DNA from: Isoetes taiwanensis
Taxonomy: Eukaryota > Streptophyta > Lycopodiopsida > Isoetales > Isoetaceae
Reading direction: 5' to 3'
NCBI GenBank assembly: GCA_021234155.1
Contig: JAJEKV010000005.1
Span: 9,852,572-9,916,571 of the forward strand
DNA: 64,000 nucleotides
Shown: positions 25,124-34,859 of the stretch, piece by piece
Position numbering within the stretch: position 1 is the stretch's first letter
Layout of the letters: each line of letters starts with the position of its first letter
Notes under the pieces: model-generated
The model's database searches: none
What the model saw: only the letters and a program-made list of their open reading frames with translations
What the model was told of the DNA's origin: nothing
Position numbers and translations under genes: made by a program

Positions 25124-25223
25124 TGTTCTATAAATAACAAACATTCATGCCGAAAACTAGAGTTTTGGTTATATCGAATTCCAGTTTTTATCTCAATTAG
25201 CATGCAGAAGAGTCAATAAATAC

Positions 25224-25387
25224 AAAATATCGAATAAAAGATTCTTGTCACCTACATGACAATTACAATAGTGTGTAATTGCGAACGCGTCAACAACGGG
25301 AACATAAAATATCGAACAAAAGATTCTTGTCACCTACATGACAATTACAATAGTGTGTAACTGTGCACGCGTCAACGGGTCTTCTAA
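25224..25387 (+). repeat. 82-bp tandem duplication, private to copy 1
   Basis: AAAATATCGA begins at 25224 and again at 25306. Both units continue with ATTCTTGTCACCTACATGAC and end near an ACGCGTCAA motif. The paralogous block in copy 2 has a single unit, so this duplication arose after the segmental event. Confidence 0.7.
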
Positions 25388-25420
25388 TGGGCAACCCATT
25401 GATGCGTAACATGTCTTACG

Positions 25421-25440
25421 TATGTATGTATGTATGTATG
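25421..25440 (+). repeat. (TATG)5 microsatellite
   Basis: Five TATG units in a row lie downstream of the receptor-kinase pseudogene. Copy 2 has only two to three units near 52936-52946, so the locus varies in length between paralogs. Confidence 0.8.
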
Positions 25441-25679
25441 ATATGGAGCCCAAAAGGTGTTTTATAAAGATGTGACAGTCAGAAAGAAGACTAAGGGCCT
25501 GAGATACATATTTGACGAATGTTTGCTTTCTAGAAAAAATTTCAGCTGCAGCTCTCTGCAATGTACACAGTATAAATTCCAAAAATGATTGCTTATGAAA
25601 GAATGGTTCTCTGTACATTGTGTTGCTCTTGCAATTTTGTCATAGCCATAGCCAAGAAAAATTAGCTCTTGCAATTTGG

Positions 25680-28600
25680 TCATAAATGCTCCGAGATAAG
25701 AGGGCCTCTTATCTCGGAGAGGGTATGCAAAATTTCCCGCATACTTGGTCTGTTGACAGGCTCCCCACTGGTGCATAGCAGGGCTAACTTCAGTAGAATC
25801 ACCAGTTCTTCTTGTGTAGACTCATGGGCTATAACAGGATCGAGGATCTCATATACAGTCTGTGTTTGTTCCAGAGTAATCTTTACCCACATCTCACCTC
25901 TCAATGTCTTCACAAACTAGGATCAGCAGGGAATTTGCCTGTGAGGGTTCACCGAAATTTTACCCCACCATGCGTAAGCATCAATTTTCTCGTTCCTTTC
26001 ATTGTCATAGCGAGACCTCTGTCCTTAAAAAATTATTCTTCGTTTAGCGGACAAGATAAAGAAATTCGAGATAGTTGAAATTTACCTAGACAATATATAT
26101 CCAAAAGTGCCAACAATGCTTGACATAGATAAACCGTTCTTGTCAATCAGCTTTGCTATGCCAAAATCAGTGATGTGTGGTACCATATCAGAGTCCAGGA
26201 GAATGTTGCTGGATTTGATGTCTCTATGAACAATCTGGGGTCTGGCATCATGGTGCAAGTATGTCAGTCCCTGAGCAATCGCAATGCAATCTTTTACGTA
26301 TGCACTGTTTCCAATCAAGAATCGATTATTTGCTTGGGGTGCAGAGCATCATTTAAGTTTCCTCCTTCAAGGTAATCAAGCACGATGTAACCATTTTCTT
26401 CTCGAGTCATGAATCCAATAATTTTAGCTAGATTTCTATGCTTCATCTTGCTTAAAATCTCTATCTCCCTCTCAAATGTTGTTGCCACTGACTGACTTGA
26501 TAGCAACAATTGTTTTACTGCAAGAACCCGTCCAGAACTTGTAGTTACTTTATGTACAACACCATGACCACCTTTTCCAATAATATTGTCCTCTGTCAGG
26601 TTTTGTGTTGCTTCCACTACTTCTTCTACTGACAAATACCTCCTGTCTGCAAAAAGACGAATGGATTTTTGCCTTTTATGAGATGCGGTTCTTTTGTACA
26701 ATAGTAAAAGAAGTCCAAGGACTCCAAAACAGAATGCCACTGCTCCAAGGACAATCCCAGCGATGGCACCAAAACTGATTCTGATGCCCTTTTTAGTTTC
26801 CTTAGCATTATCTGCATTGCAAGATACATTTGAAATGCAAGTCCTGGGATTCCCCATAAATGATTCTACTTAGTGGCAACATTCTGAAGTTTTTCCATGA
26901 TTGAGGAACACTTCTGTCAGTTCATTAGATGACATTGACAGATATCAGAGACCGCATATCAGATAAACTTTCAGGAATAGCACCTAATTTGTTATATGAA
27001 TGAATCCTTTCTCGAGCTTTTGTATTCAGGGGCTTCCGCTCTGCTGATATACTGCCATCGAGCTCATTTAAGCTTAGGTTCAACATCATGCTTAGTTGGC
27101 CTAGCTTCCCAAACTCAGCAGGTATGTGGCGCATAATTTGTTTCTTCTTCCAATCTTGGCTCACGAAGTCTCTGAAACAGAAAGAAATAAAAGGGGATTT
27201 CTCCTTCAGACTATTCCTTCTGGATTCAACTGCTCCAAGGAACTCAGATTTTGTATTTGGACGGATATTTCAGCCTTCAAAAGTTGATAAGATCTAGAGA
27301 AGTTATATTTTTGCAGTAAGCAATTTCTGCTGGAGAATAGAACCATTCAGCTTATTATCAGAAAGTCAAGGATTACCAACTTGGAAAGACACTTAAACTA
27401 CTTGGGGCGGTCCGTAAAGCAAGTTGTTTTTAAACTTTAAATGGCTCAAGTTCCAGCATAATCCAGATCCCATGGAACTAATATGACCTTCTGATTTATT
27501 AAACCAGCAAAATCTAGTAAATATAGACTTTAGATGAGTTCAAAGCCTACAGGAATGGCGCCATTTAGAGGTTATTTGCCAGTTGCAAACATACGTACTT
27601 TTGCACCCTGCTAAGTCTTCTGGGATGGTGCCTGATAGCTGATTTCCTTCCATGTCCAAACTCCAGAGATGTCCAGAAGCACATAAAAATGGAGGAATCT
27701 TTCCTGTCAAACTGTTGTGATTAAAGTCAACCAGAGAGAAATTATTCAGCTTGCCTAATTCCTGAGGAATATCACCTTGCAGATTGTTGTTGTCAAGATA
27801 CAGTTCCTTCAAATGTGTGAGATTGCAGAACTGTATGGGTATGGAGCCATTGAGCTTGTTAGTCCGCAGGTTCATCACAATGATGTTACTTAAATTTCCA
27901 ATATCTCCGTGAATAGGACCTGTAAAGGCATTCTGATCTAATCTCAAAATTTCAAGCCTTGATAACCTACCTAACTCCCTAGGAATACCACCGCTGAGCT
28001 GATTTTCCTGAAGAAACACAGAAACTAAACTTTTGGCATTCAAAATCTCTGATGGGATGTTGCCACTCAAGTTATTGGAATAAAGGGATACCCTGTCAAT
28101 TTGAGACAATAATCCTAGCTCGGAAGGGATATTTCCTGTAAGGTTGTTGTTTCCTAGGGACAACTCTTGAAGCAGGCTGCAATTTCCCAATTCAGAGGGT
28201 ATTGAACCATTCAACCCATTGAAAGACAGATCAAGTATCGATAGAGAAGTGCAATTACCAAGCTTTGGAGGAATGCCACCTTGCAGCTGGTTACGAGACA
28301 AGTAGAGTATTTGCAAATTTTGAAGCTCACCAAGTGATGCTGGAATGTTGGAAGAGAATGAGTTGCTATTAAGATAAAGTATTTCCAGCGCGCCGCAGCT
28401 CCCGAGTTGTGAAGGGATTGGTCCAGTGAGGGAGTTGTAGTCCAATGCCAAATACGTTAGATATGCAAGCTCATGTGGGAAGTCAATCTGACCAGATAGT
28501 TTCTCATTCCAACCCAGATCCAAGTGTCGAAGCTCTTTCAGCTTAAATATGTCAGATGGAATTCCTTCAGACAGATAGTTGGCACGAAGAGACAAATATG

Positions 28601-29072
28601 TGAGCTGGTACAATCTTCCAATCCCTTGATGAATTGGCCCTGTCAGCAAGTTGAAGCCCAGATCAAGATATTCAAGTTTAGTGCAATTTTCAAGTTCTGG
28701 TGGTATGATGCTGCTGAAACTATTTTGACTAAGATCCAACCTTTTAAGCTTTGTAAGATTGCCTATATGGGGCGCAATATTCCCTCCCAATGATAAACTG
28801 GACAGATTGAGAGTTTGGACCCTTAAACCATCTGCAGTGCAGGAAATATGAAGCCATGAGCAGGGACTAGAATCAGAGGCATTCCAAGAATCAAGCATTT
28901 TCTGAGTGTCTATGATATAGGATTTCAGAGAAATAAGTGCTTCTCCATCTTGGGAGAGCTTGCAATTGACTAGAAATGATGGAAGAGTTACTGCAATGAG
29001 AAAGATTCTTGTCATCAAGTCGTTTATGGACAAGGCCGCCATATTGGGCTGTCTTTTTGATAAATCCACCAA
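25680..29072 (-). pseudogene. LRR receptor-like kinase pseudogene (copy 1)
   Basis: This is the paralog of the intact kinase at 55302-58652. The signal peptide and about the first 485 residues (LRR cap and most repeats) form one open frame at 27540-29072, which then shifts just after the residues TIPEDLAGCKS. The last LRRs are scattered over frames at about 26925-27500. The transmembrane segment and the kinase N-lobe (GKGGHGVVHKV, AVKQLL) are readable at 26315-26857. The C-lobe core (VHRDIKSSNILL, DFGIAKLI) is at 26082-26318. GYIAP is corrupted to GYILSR at the exon end, and the segment holding DVYAYG is lost or scrambled. The distal end (VKITLEQTQTVYEILDPVI) is at 25680-25913. At least four frame breaks make a full receptor impossible. 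The long open 5' part could still give a truncated, secreted LRR protein, but that is speculation. Confidence 0.85.
27540..29072 (-). CDS. open LRR ectodomain part of the copy-1 pseudogene (510 codons)
   Basis: The frame starts with an ATG eight codons upstream of the position equivalent to the copy-2 start. It carries a hydrophobic signal segment (IFLIAVTLPSFLVNC), an LRR N-terminal cap (CSWLHISCTADG) and about 17 plant-type LRRs of the LxxNxLxGxIPxxLG form. It then leaves the frame and stops after about 20 unrelated residues. It has no membrane anchor and no kinase. It may be only the undecayed half of the pseudogene. If transcribed, it would encode a secreted LRR fragment. Confidence 0.4.
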   Translation of the reverse strand: MVDLSKRQPNMAALSINDLMTRIFLIAVTLPSFLVNCKLSQDGEALISLKSYIIDTQKMLDSWNASDSSPCSWLHISCTADGLRVQTLNLSSLSLGGNIAPHIGNLTKLKRLDLSQNSFSSIIPPELENCTKLEYLDLGFNLLTGPIHQGIGRLYQLTYLSLRANYLSEGIPSDIFKLKELRHLDLGWNEKLSGQIDFPHELAYLTYLALDYNSLTGPIPSQLGSCGALEILYLNSNSFSSNIPASLGELQNLQILYLSRNQLQGGIPPKLGNCTSLSILDLSFNGLNGSIPSELGNCSLLQELSLGNNNLTGNIPSELGLLSQIDRVSLYSNNLSGNIPSEILNAKSLVSVFLQENQLSGGIPRELGRLSRLEILRLDQNAFTGPIHGDIGNLSNIIVMNLRTNKLNGSIPIQFCNLTHLKELYLDNNNLQGDIPQELGKLNNFSLVDFNHNSLTGKIPPFLCASGHLWSLDMEGNQLSGTIPEDLAGCKSTYVCNWQITSKWRHSCRL

Positions 29073-29264
29073 TCACACTATTTTCTATCTTGTGCTGCAT
29101 GTTTAAATAAACTGCTTATCAAGGACTAGGTCAGGTGAACTAATATTGTATATTGTATGAGCATCAATAAACTAAGACGATTTGGACTGTTTCCACTCAG
29201 AATATCAACTCGCATTAACTCGCTTGTCAAAGACACGAGCATATACTATACTAAAATATATAAA

Positions 29265-29651
29265 AAACCCGATCTGCCTTGCATGTGTTTTGCTGTATCT
29301 CTTTTGGCGGTAAGGTGAGTGTCTGAGACTCACTAAATACATTAGATAATATTCTAACTGTTTGACTCAATAAGTCATTTGGACAATATTTTAAGTATTC
29401 TCCAAATGGTAATGCTCTTAAATATAATTCTGATGTCATCTAGTTGATCCTCAGTTTTTAGGCCAAGTGTTACTTGCATGTGTATGCTGTATCTTTTGGC
29501 AATGGGTGGTGATACCAGACTCCTAAATACATTAGACAATATTCTAACTATTTGACTCAATAAGTCATTTGGACAATATTTTAAGTATTCTCCAAATGAT
29601 GATAACACTGATATAATTCCTGATGTCATCTAGCTGATCCTCCAGTTTTCG
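29265..29651. repeat. two ~190-bp tandem units upstream of the copy-1 kinase
   Basis: Each unit begins near TTGCATGTGT, contains CTTTTGGC with CTAAATACATTAGA, then TTTGACTCAATAAGTCATTT, and ends near TGATGTCATCTAG. The same pair lies upstream of copy 2 (58841-59220), so the tandem predates the segmental duplication. Because both genes are on the minus strand, these repeats lie within about 600 bp of the start codon, in the promoter region. Confidence 0.75.
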
Positions 29652-30218
29652 TTGTTAGTAACAGAAATGACAATCTAGAAGTACTCATAAAACCATTGAT
29701 GGTCTAGTTGTGAATGACGTTCTTGGCATTTCTTTGATATGAATTATTCTAGAAAAGTATTTGAAGTCAATGAGCTAAAATGGCCTAGATTGTCTAATCA
29801 AAATCAACTTGCATTAACTAGAACATCCCAGTTGGAGCGTACTAATATAAAAATCAGGTCAAGCTTTACATGTGCTCAGGCAGGTGGTATGCCAAATGGA
29901 ATAAATCTTTATCTAAATAGTTATAGTCAATAAGCTAAATCACAAAGATATACCTAGGACCCATGCTCCACGACAATACTGAAAAATCTAAACAAATATA
30001 GGGAATGTACAAATGTATGCGCCAATCCTTAGGAATATAGAAGGTGCAATACACAACAATCAAGAGCTTCCCAATCCCTAAGAATATAAAAGGTGCAATA
30101 CACAATGGTCATGAGCTTCCCTGGATTCATATCCGGGCTACACCACAGGACTAAATAATCAGAAGTAGACCATACCTAAGCTATACCCCAAGGCTAAATA
30201 ACTAGTGGTAGGACATGC

Positions 30219-30425
30219 TTGGGGCAAAGGGTGGGTTGCTCTCTTTATACGAAGGGTTCCTACTTGTATATGTCAATTGCTTATCTTTTGGCAATGGGTG
30301 GTGATGCACACTCACTAAATAATTGGGGAAAGGGGTGGGTTGCTTGTTTATGGGAAGGGTTACTACTTGTATATTGTCAATTGCTTATCTTTTGCCAATG
30401 GGTGGTGATGCAGACAATATTCTAA
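30219..30425. repeat. ~115-bp tandem units with TTTTGGCAATGGGTGGTGATG
   Basis: Two units share GGGTGGGTTGCT, a GAAGGGTT.CTACTTGTATA stretch, CAATTGCTTATCTTTTG and AATGGGTGGTGATGCA. Their core resembles part of the 190-bp units at 29265-29651, so one repeat family occupies the upstream region. The same arrangement occurs in copy 2 near 59800-60006. Confidence 0.65.
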
Positions 30426-30689
30426 CTATTTGACTCAGTGAATCATTTAGACAATATTCTAACTATTTTTCAAATGATGATAACGTTGATATAGTTCCTA
30501 ATGGTTATCAAGCTGATGCTCCAATTTTGGATGTTAGTAACGGAAATGACAATGTGGAAATAACTCATAAAAACATTGTGAATATCATCTTAACAACTTT
30601 GCCGATGAGATTATTCCAGAAAATGTATACAGAAGATTGTCCTCTGATATGCATAACTAGCGTATGGGTTCGTACTAAAACATCTTCTT

Positions 30690-31270
30690 TTTTATTTTGG
30701 GATGAAGTTGGGGTGTCCCGGGTCTGCGTGTTATGCGGCGTTCAGCACTAAATCTTGCGGACCACCTTTCTACGGGCGGGCTAGCATCATTGATGGCCAG
30801 TTTTTTAGCGGCCAAAGTGTTGAATCTTTGCCATCTCTAGCTTAATGATGCGACCATCCTTCCTTTAATCACCTTTCTGCCCACGATTTATGGCACTCCA
30901 AGTTCTCTCCGCGATTTTTGGCCCTCAAACTTGAAAGTTTGGAGTGGGTTTTGAGTTTTGTATAAATTTGTAAGCAAAACCATGATAGCATGAGCGCAAA
31001 TAAACCCTTGTTCTTTTCTGGGGCTCCCATCTACGAACCAAGGCTTCTAAGATCTCTGCGGACAAGCTGGGAAAAGGTTTGTTGGGCAGGGGCGGTTCTG
31101 CCATGTTAGTAAACCTCAGCGTGTCCCTACCATTTTCTTCATATCTTTGCCCTTTAAGGTCTTTTAGTTTAAAGACTCCAATCTTTGTCTTGGATAGAGT
31201 CAATGTGCTTGTGGGGGATTTGGACAAGCACATTTATAAGATGCCAAATAGACTTTTGCATTATACCTAA
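30690..31270. other. block shared by both duplication copies, function unknown
   Basis: This block matches 60260-60850 in copy 2. On the minus strand both contain similar short peptides, for example an SCYHGFA segment and a piece with FSAERR (copy 1) or ISAERR (copy 2). On the + strand copy 1 has a short open frame at 31079-31270. Neither strand gives a frame conserved along its length between paralogs. It may be a fragment of an old gene or repeat. Confidence 0.3.
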
Positions 31271-31299
31271 AATTTCTTTCTTCATATATAAAACTCTTT

Positions 31300-32610
31300 G
31301 GAGGCTGGAGCATTTTATTGTAGTTCGATGAACTGCACTTAGCTGAAGTGATTGCAGAGCCTAATCTTTTAGAAACCTGAAAATGACAAGTCATCCTCTA
31401 TCATCTATCATATTCAGCGTTAAACACGGCATCTAGATGTAAGTCGGTCAACAATTTCGGATATATTGCCATTGCTAAGCGGGAAATAGAATTGTGATTA
31501 AAGCGATGTTTTCATCAGTTACATCGCTAAACTTCTGCATTTGCCAAGAACCAAGTTGTGAAGGTAAATGGATAATTTTAGGTGTATATATGGCATTTGT
31601 CAAGATCAAGATTTTGTTTAGTATCTGAGGAATAAAGGAGCCTTGGATGCAGGAGCCTTTGGAGCTTCTCTCGGGGGAAATTGGGTATGTGAATGGGACT
31701 TGGAATATGAAGAAGTGAAGCAAGGCAGTATCAAGCGATTTAGGCGGTGGGCAATATTAGATGCAAGTCGAGGTCAATGAAAATTTAATACTTAAGAGTG
31801 GTTATATGGGTAAGATTAGACTTGTACTCTAATGATGTATATGTTGGATTGGATTGACAAGGGGAGAATTGTGCAATGCATAGGTGAGCTTCTTTAGATT
31901 TGCCATCCGATTGTACAAAGCAGAAGGTCTTCACTATCCATTGTTTTTGGCGTAACCCATGGTGGAATAGGATGCAAGCACAAGTTTGCATCTAAGTGAA
32001 TTTCTCTGCCATGGCTAATTTTCCTAATTGAAGCTGTAGCATTCATTTGATGATTAGATCATTGAAAATTGTTACACAAACATAGGGTTTAGGTTAGGGT
32101 TATAGAGTATACACATGCATTAGAAGAATAGAGCGTTATGAATAGTTTGCTATACAACTTTCTATATCTTTTGTAGACTCATACAGCATATGACTAAAAC
32201 ATTTGCTGTGTAAGCACACTACTCTTATTCTCTATTTTGCATCTTTTTAATATTTTTGAAGATTTTTAAAATTTTTGAAAAAAGCTTTAAGCGTATTTCA
32301 TATAAAATCGTTAAAATCTTTAAAATTCTTAAAATCATAAATCCTTAGATTGTGCTTTTTAAATCCAAATATATGATATTCTTGAACTTATTTATCTTTG
32401 TATTCTCCAACCTCTATAATAATGTTTTTCCTAAACTTTCTTGAGAGTTGCATGGCAAAAGCGACTATGATATCTTTGTACTTGAACTTAATAGTTTCTA
32501 ATAGCGGCATAAACTTTTGATTTACTTGTTGGCATGCTCGTCTTATAATTTGTAGCAAAATGTGCATTTTGACAATAGCAAATATGTCAATAAAGCATTG
32601 CAAAGGAATA
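31300..32610. other. shared intergenic DNA of the duplication, no gene seen
   Basis: The stretch corresponds to 60890-62210 in copy 2. It is AT-rich, with many 1-5 bp indels between copies, and no frame is conserved. Confidence 0.45.
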
Positions 32611-32643
32611 TTCAGCCGGTCAGCGTGGCGAAATCATTCTAAC

Positions 32644-32692
32644 TCAAAACGAGCATGCATGCATGCATTGCATGCATCGCATGCGTTTGGGC
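32644..32692. repeat. GCATGC palindromic array, left arm
   Basis: Repeated GCATGCATGCAT leads to CGCATGCG. It is matched in reverse by the arrays near 33708-33757 and 34098-34133. It marks the outer part of the foldback arms. Confidence 0.75.
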
Positions 32693-32969
32693 CGTTCGAT
32701 GAGTTAGACATTTGCTACTTATTCTGATTCTTCATCGACATTTATGGTAGCTTCTTCTTCTCTCGTGATGCCTTATTCTCTTTGAACCCACCCTCCCCTT
32801 TCTTTTGTTTTACTATATTTTGTACAGGATTGCATTTGTCATGTTTTCCACTGGGTGGGTGATGCTTTTTCCATCCGGTTTGGATCAAAAAGCGGCGCCA
32901 TCGTTTTGACTTCTCCATGCAGCGGAGTTTTGGGAAGCGATTACGCCTTACGTTTAGCCAAGCGCAGAA

Positions 32970-33022
32970 CTTATCACTAGGAGTTTTCCTCGAAAAGTAG
33001 GAATTTTTAATCCGGTGATAAG
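32970..33022 (+). other. LINE-type 3' stem-loop in the left foldback arm
   Basis: TTATCACTAGG at the left pairs with CCGGTGATAA at the right. The inside keeps TTTTCCT, AAAA and TTTTTAATCC in the same order as the LINE ends at 5081-5140 and 55040-55100. The outer stem bases differ from those of the LINEs yet remain paired. Confidence 0.55.
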
Positions 33023-33338
33023 CTTTGGCAGGTATCAACACTCATCTATTAGCATTGTATTTGTTTTTAGGGTCCAAATGTATAAATTGGATTTTCCCTT
33101 TATTTTTTAAGTGGGTAGTTAGCGTGTGATAGGCTATCCTTGTCCTCATTAATAGAAATGTGGGGATAGATAAAGGAAGCCTATCTATCATCTCAACTGA
33201 TTTCTACAATGGTGGGCGGTGGATAGCGCACACATAGAACTACCCACGAAAAATAAAGGAAAAATCCAATTATAACATTTGGACCCCAAAAACAAATACA
33301 ATGCTAATAGATGAGTAAGGCGATGTGTACTAAGCTAT

Positions 33339-33390
33339 CAAGGATTAAAACCCGCCCTTTGGGTTTTAGGAAAAACCTAGTGATAAGCCT
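33339..33390 (-). other. LINE-type 3' stem-loop in the right foldback arm (inverted)
   Basis: Read on the minus strand, this has TTATCACTAGG, TTTTTCCT, AAAACCC, AAAGGGCGGG, TTTTAATCC and TGATAGC. It preserves the outer TATCA/TGATA pairing and both inner hairpins. It faces the copy at 32970-33022. Confidence 0.55.
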
Positions 33391-34622
33391 TACGGCGAGA
33401 TAGACAAGCGTAAAAAGCGAATACCCAAAAACAGCGCGGAAATCAAAGCGGATGGCGGCTAAGCCAACACGGCGCATCACCAACAACAAGCGAGAAACAT
33501 ACCAAGAATAGCATCACCCGATTGGGTGGAAAAAAGCATCACCTTAGGAGTGGAAAAACTTGTCATGAGAACTTGTACGATATAGTAAACAAAGAAAGGG
33601 GAGGGTGGGTTCAAAGGCCAAAGATGCTGAAGAAAAGAAGCGCCCGATAAAATGTGATGAAGAACTGCGCAATAAGTAGCAGCCCATCACGGCGAGCGGC
33701 CCCAAAGCGCATGCGATGCATGCATGCGGCGCTGTATGCATGCATGCATGCTCAAATAACGAGCAAGAATGCCGATTAAGCTACGAATCCTGACAACATT
33801 CTTACTAGCATTTCGCATGAAACCAACAAAGCGCTGAGAATACCAAAGGACTTCCTTAACAAACTAGGATGAGGGCGAAGGTCGCAGGATGAAGGCTAAA
33901 AAGGCCGAAAGGGCCAGCCGGGAAAACAGCGCCAAATTAGCCAAACAGGCGGGGAAAGAAGCCCCTCCCACACTTGCGGGGACAAATCAAAAGAGAATAA
34001 AGATGCTGGCGAGGAAGCGGAGTAAAATATACCGATGAAGAACTTCTGCGCAATAAGTAATAGCCCATCGACGAAACTGACCCAAAAGCGTCACGTGCAT
34101 GCATGCGACACATGCAATGCATGCATGCATGCTTCGTCTTGAAGCAAGAATCGCAGATTAAACTCTGGCGAATGCGACAACGTCTTACTGCTAAACTCGC
34201 ATAAAACCAACAAGCGCCATGCAAATCATAAAAATTCTTTAAAAGCATTGAGATTTATAAATTGCACAAAAATAAGCAGGTCTTTTAACAACATTGTTTC
34301 CAATTTTGGGAGGCTAACAAATTTGAAGGAATATAGTTTGTCAGCTCTCCCTCCGGAAATGGGACTTCAAGTTGTACAACATGCGACATGTCTTAGAAAA
34401 TTTGTATTAAGAAATTAAGTGTCTTTATGCCCGGCCGAGAGAAATGGACAGCAACTTCAAGATCAAGAGCAAAATGAGGATGCTCTTGGAAATTGACCGT
34501 AGTCTAGAAGACACACACTTGTGTTAGAGATTGGAAATCATAGAAAGTTGAGATCAACCATTAACATTAAGGGCTACTTACATCTAGTTAGACGATTGCC
34601 TAATGATATAATGTCGTTAGAT

Positions 34623-34856
34623 CCCCAATGAAGAGATAAGATTATGAGAGAAACTCATGGGCATGAAGATCATAGGAAGGAAAGGGAGGAATAGAATTTG
34701 AATAGAGGTGTGATGAACACTAGAGAGTGGGTAACCATCTTCCCAATGAAGAAAAAGATTGAGAGAGAAGGTCATGGGCATGAAGATCATAGGGAGAAAG
34801 GGGAGAATAGAATTTTGAATGAGTTATGATGAACGCACTAGAGTGGGTAACCATCT
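34623..34856 (+). repeat. ~115-bp tandem duplication at the right edge of copy 1
   Basis: Two units share CCAATGAAGA, CATGGGCATGAAGATCATAG, AATAGAATTT and GAGTGGGTAACCATCTT. The second unit lies just past the end of homology to copy 2. Confidence 0.7.
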
Positions 34857-34859
34857 TGG

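Larger units (their letters stand above)
32612..34215. mobile_element. foldback insertion private to copy 1
   Basis: Copy 2 reads straight from GCATTGCAAAG to CAAATCATAAAAATTC with only a short T-rich filler, while copy 1 carries about 1.6 kb in between. The insert is a large inverted repeat. The left arm (about 32636-33120) pairs with the right arm (about 33238-33770) at perhaps 75-80 percent, best near the centre, around a spacer of about 117 bp that is itself partly inverted. A second partial copy of the right arm's outer part follows at about 33990-34215. The outer parts hold ATGCATGC arrays. Near the centre both arms contain a LINE-like 3' end, in opposite directions. There is no transposase and no recognised protein. 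It fits a foldback element or a head-to-head LINE insertion. Confidence 0.7.
25124..34630. repeat. segmental duplication, copy 1
   Basis: From TGTTCTATAAATAAC at 25124 to GATCCCCAAT near 34630 the sequence follows the block at 52691-62665 in the same order and orientation. Homology covers the region downstream of the receptor kinase, the kinase gene, its upstream tandem repeats and several kilobases of flank. Copy 1 differs by a private foldback insertion (32612-34215) and lacks the LINE present in copy 2. Identity varies from complete over about 290 bp to patchy with many small indels. Confidence 0.85.

Noticed and set aside
25680-25920. Plus-strand frames opposite the receptor kinase C-terminus (also at 55222-55599)
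   Set aside because: They are antisense shadows of the kinase coding frame and carry no domain.
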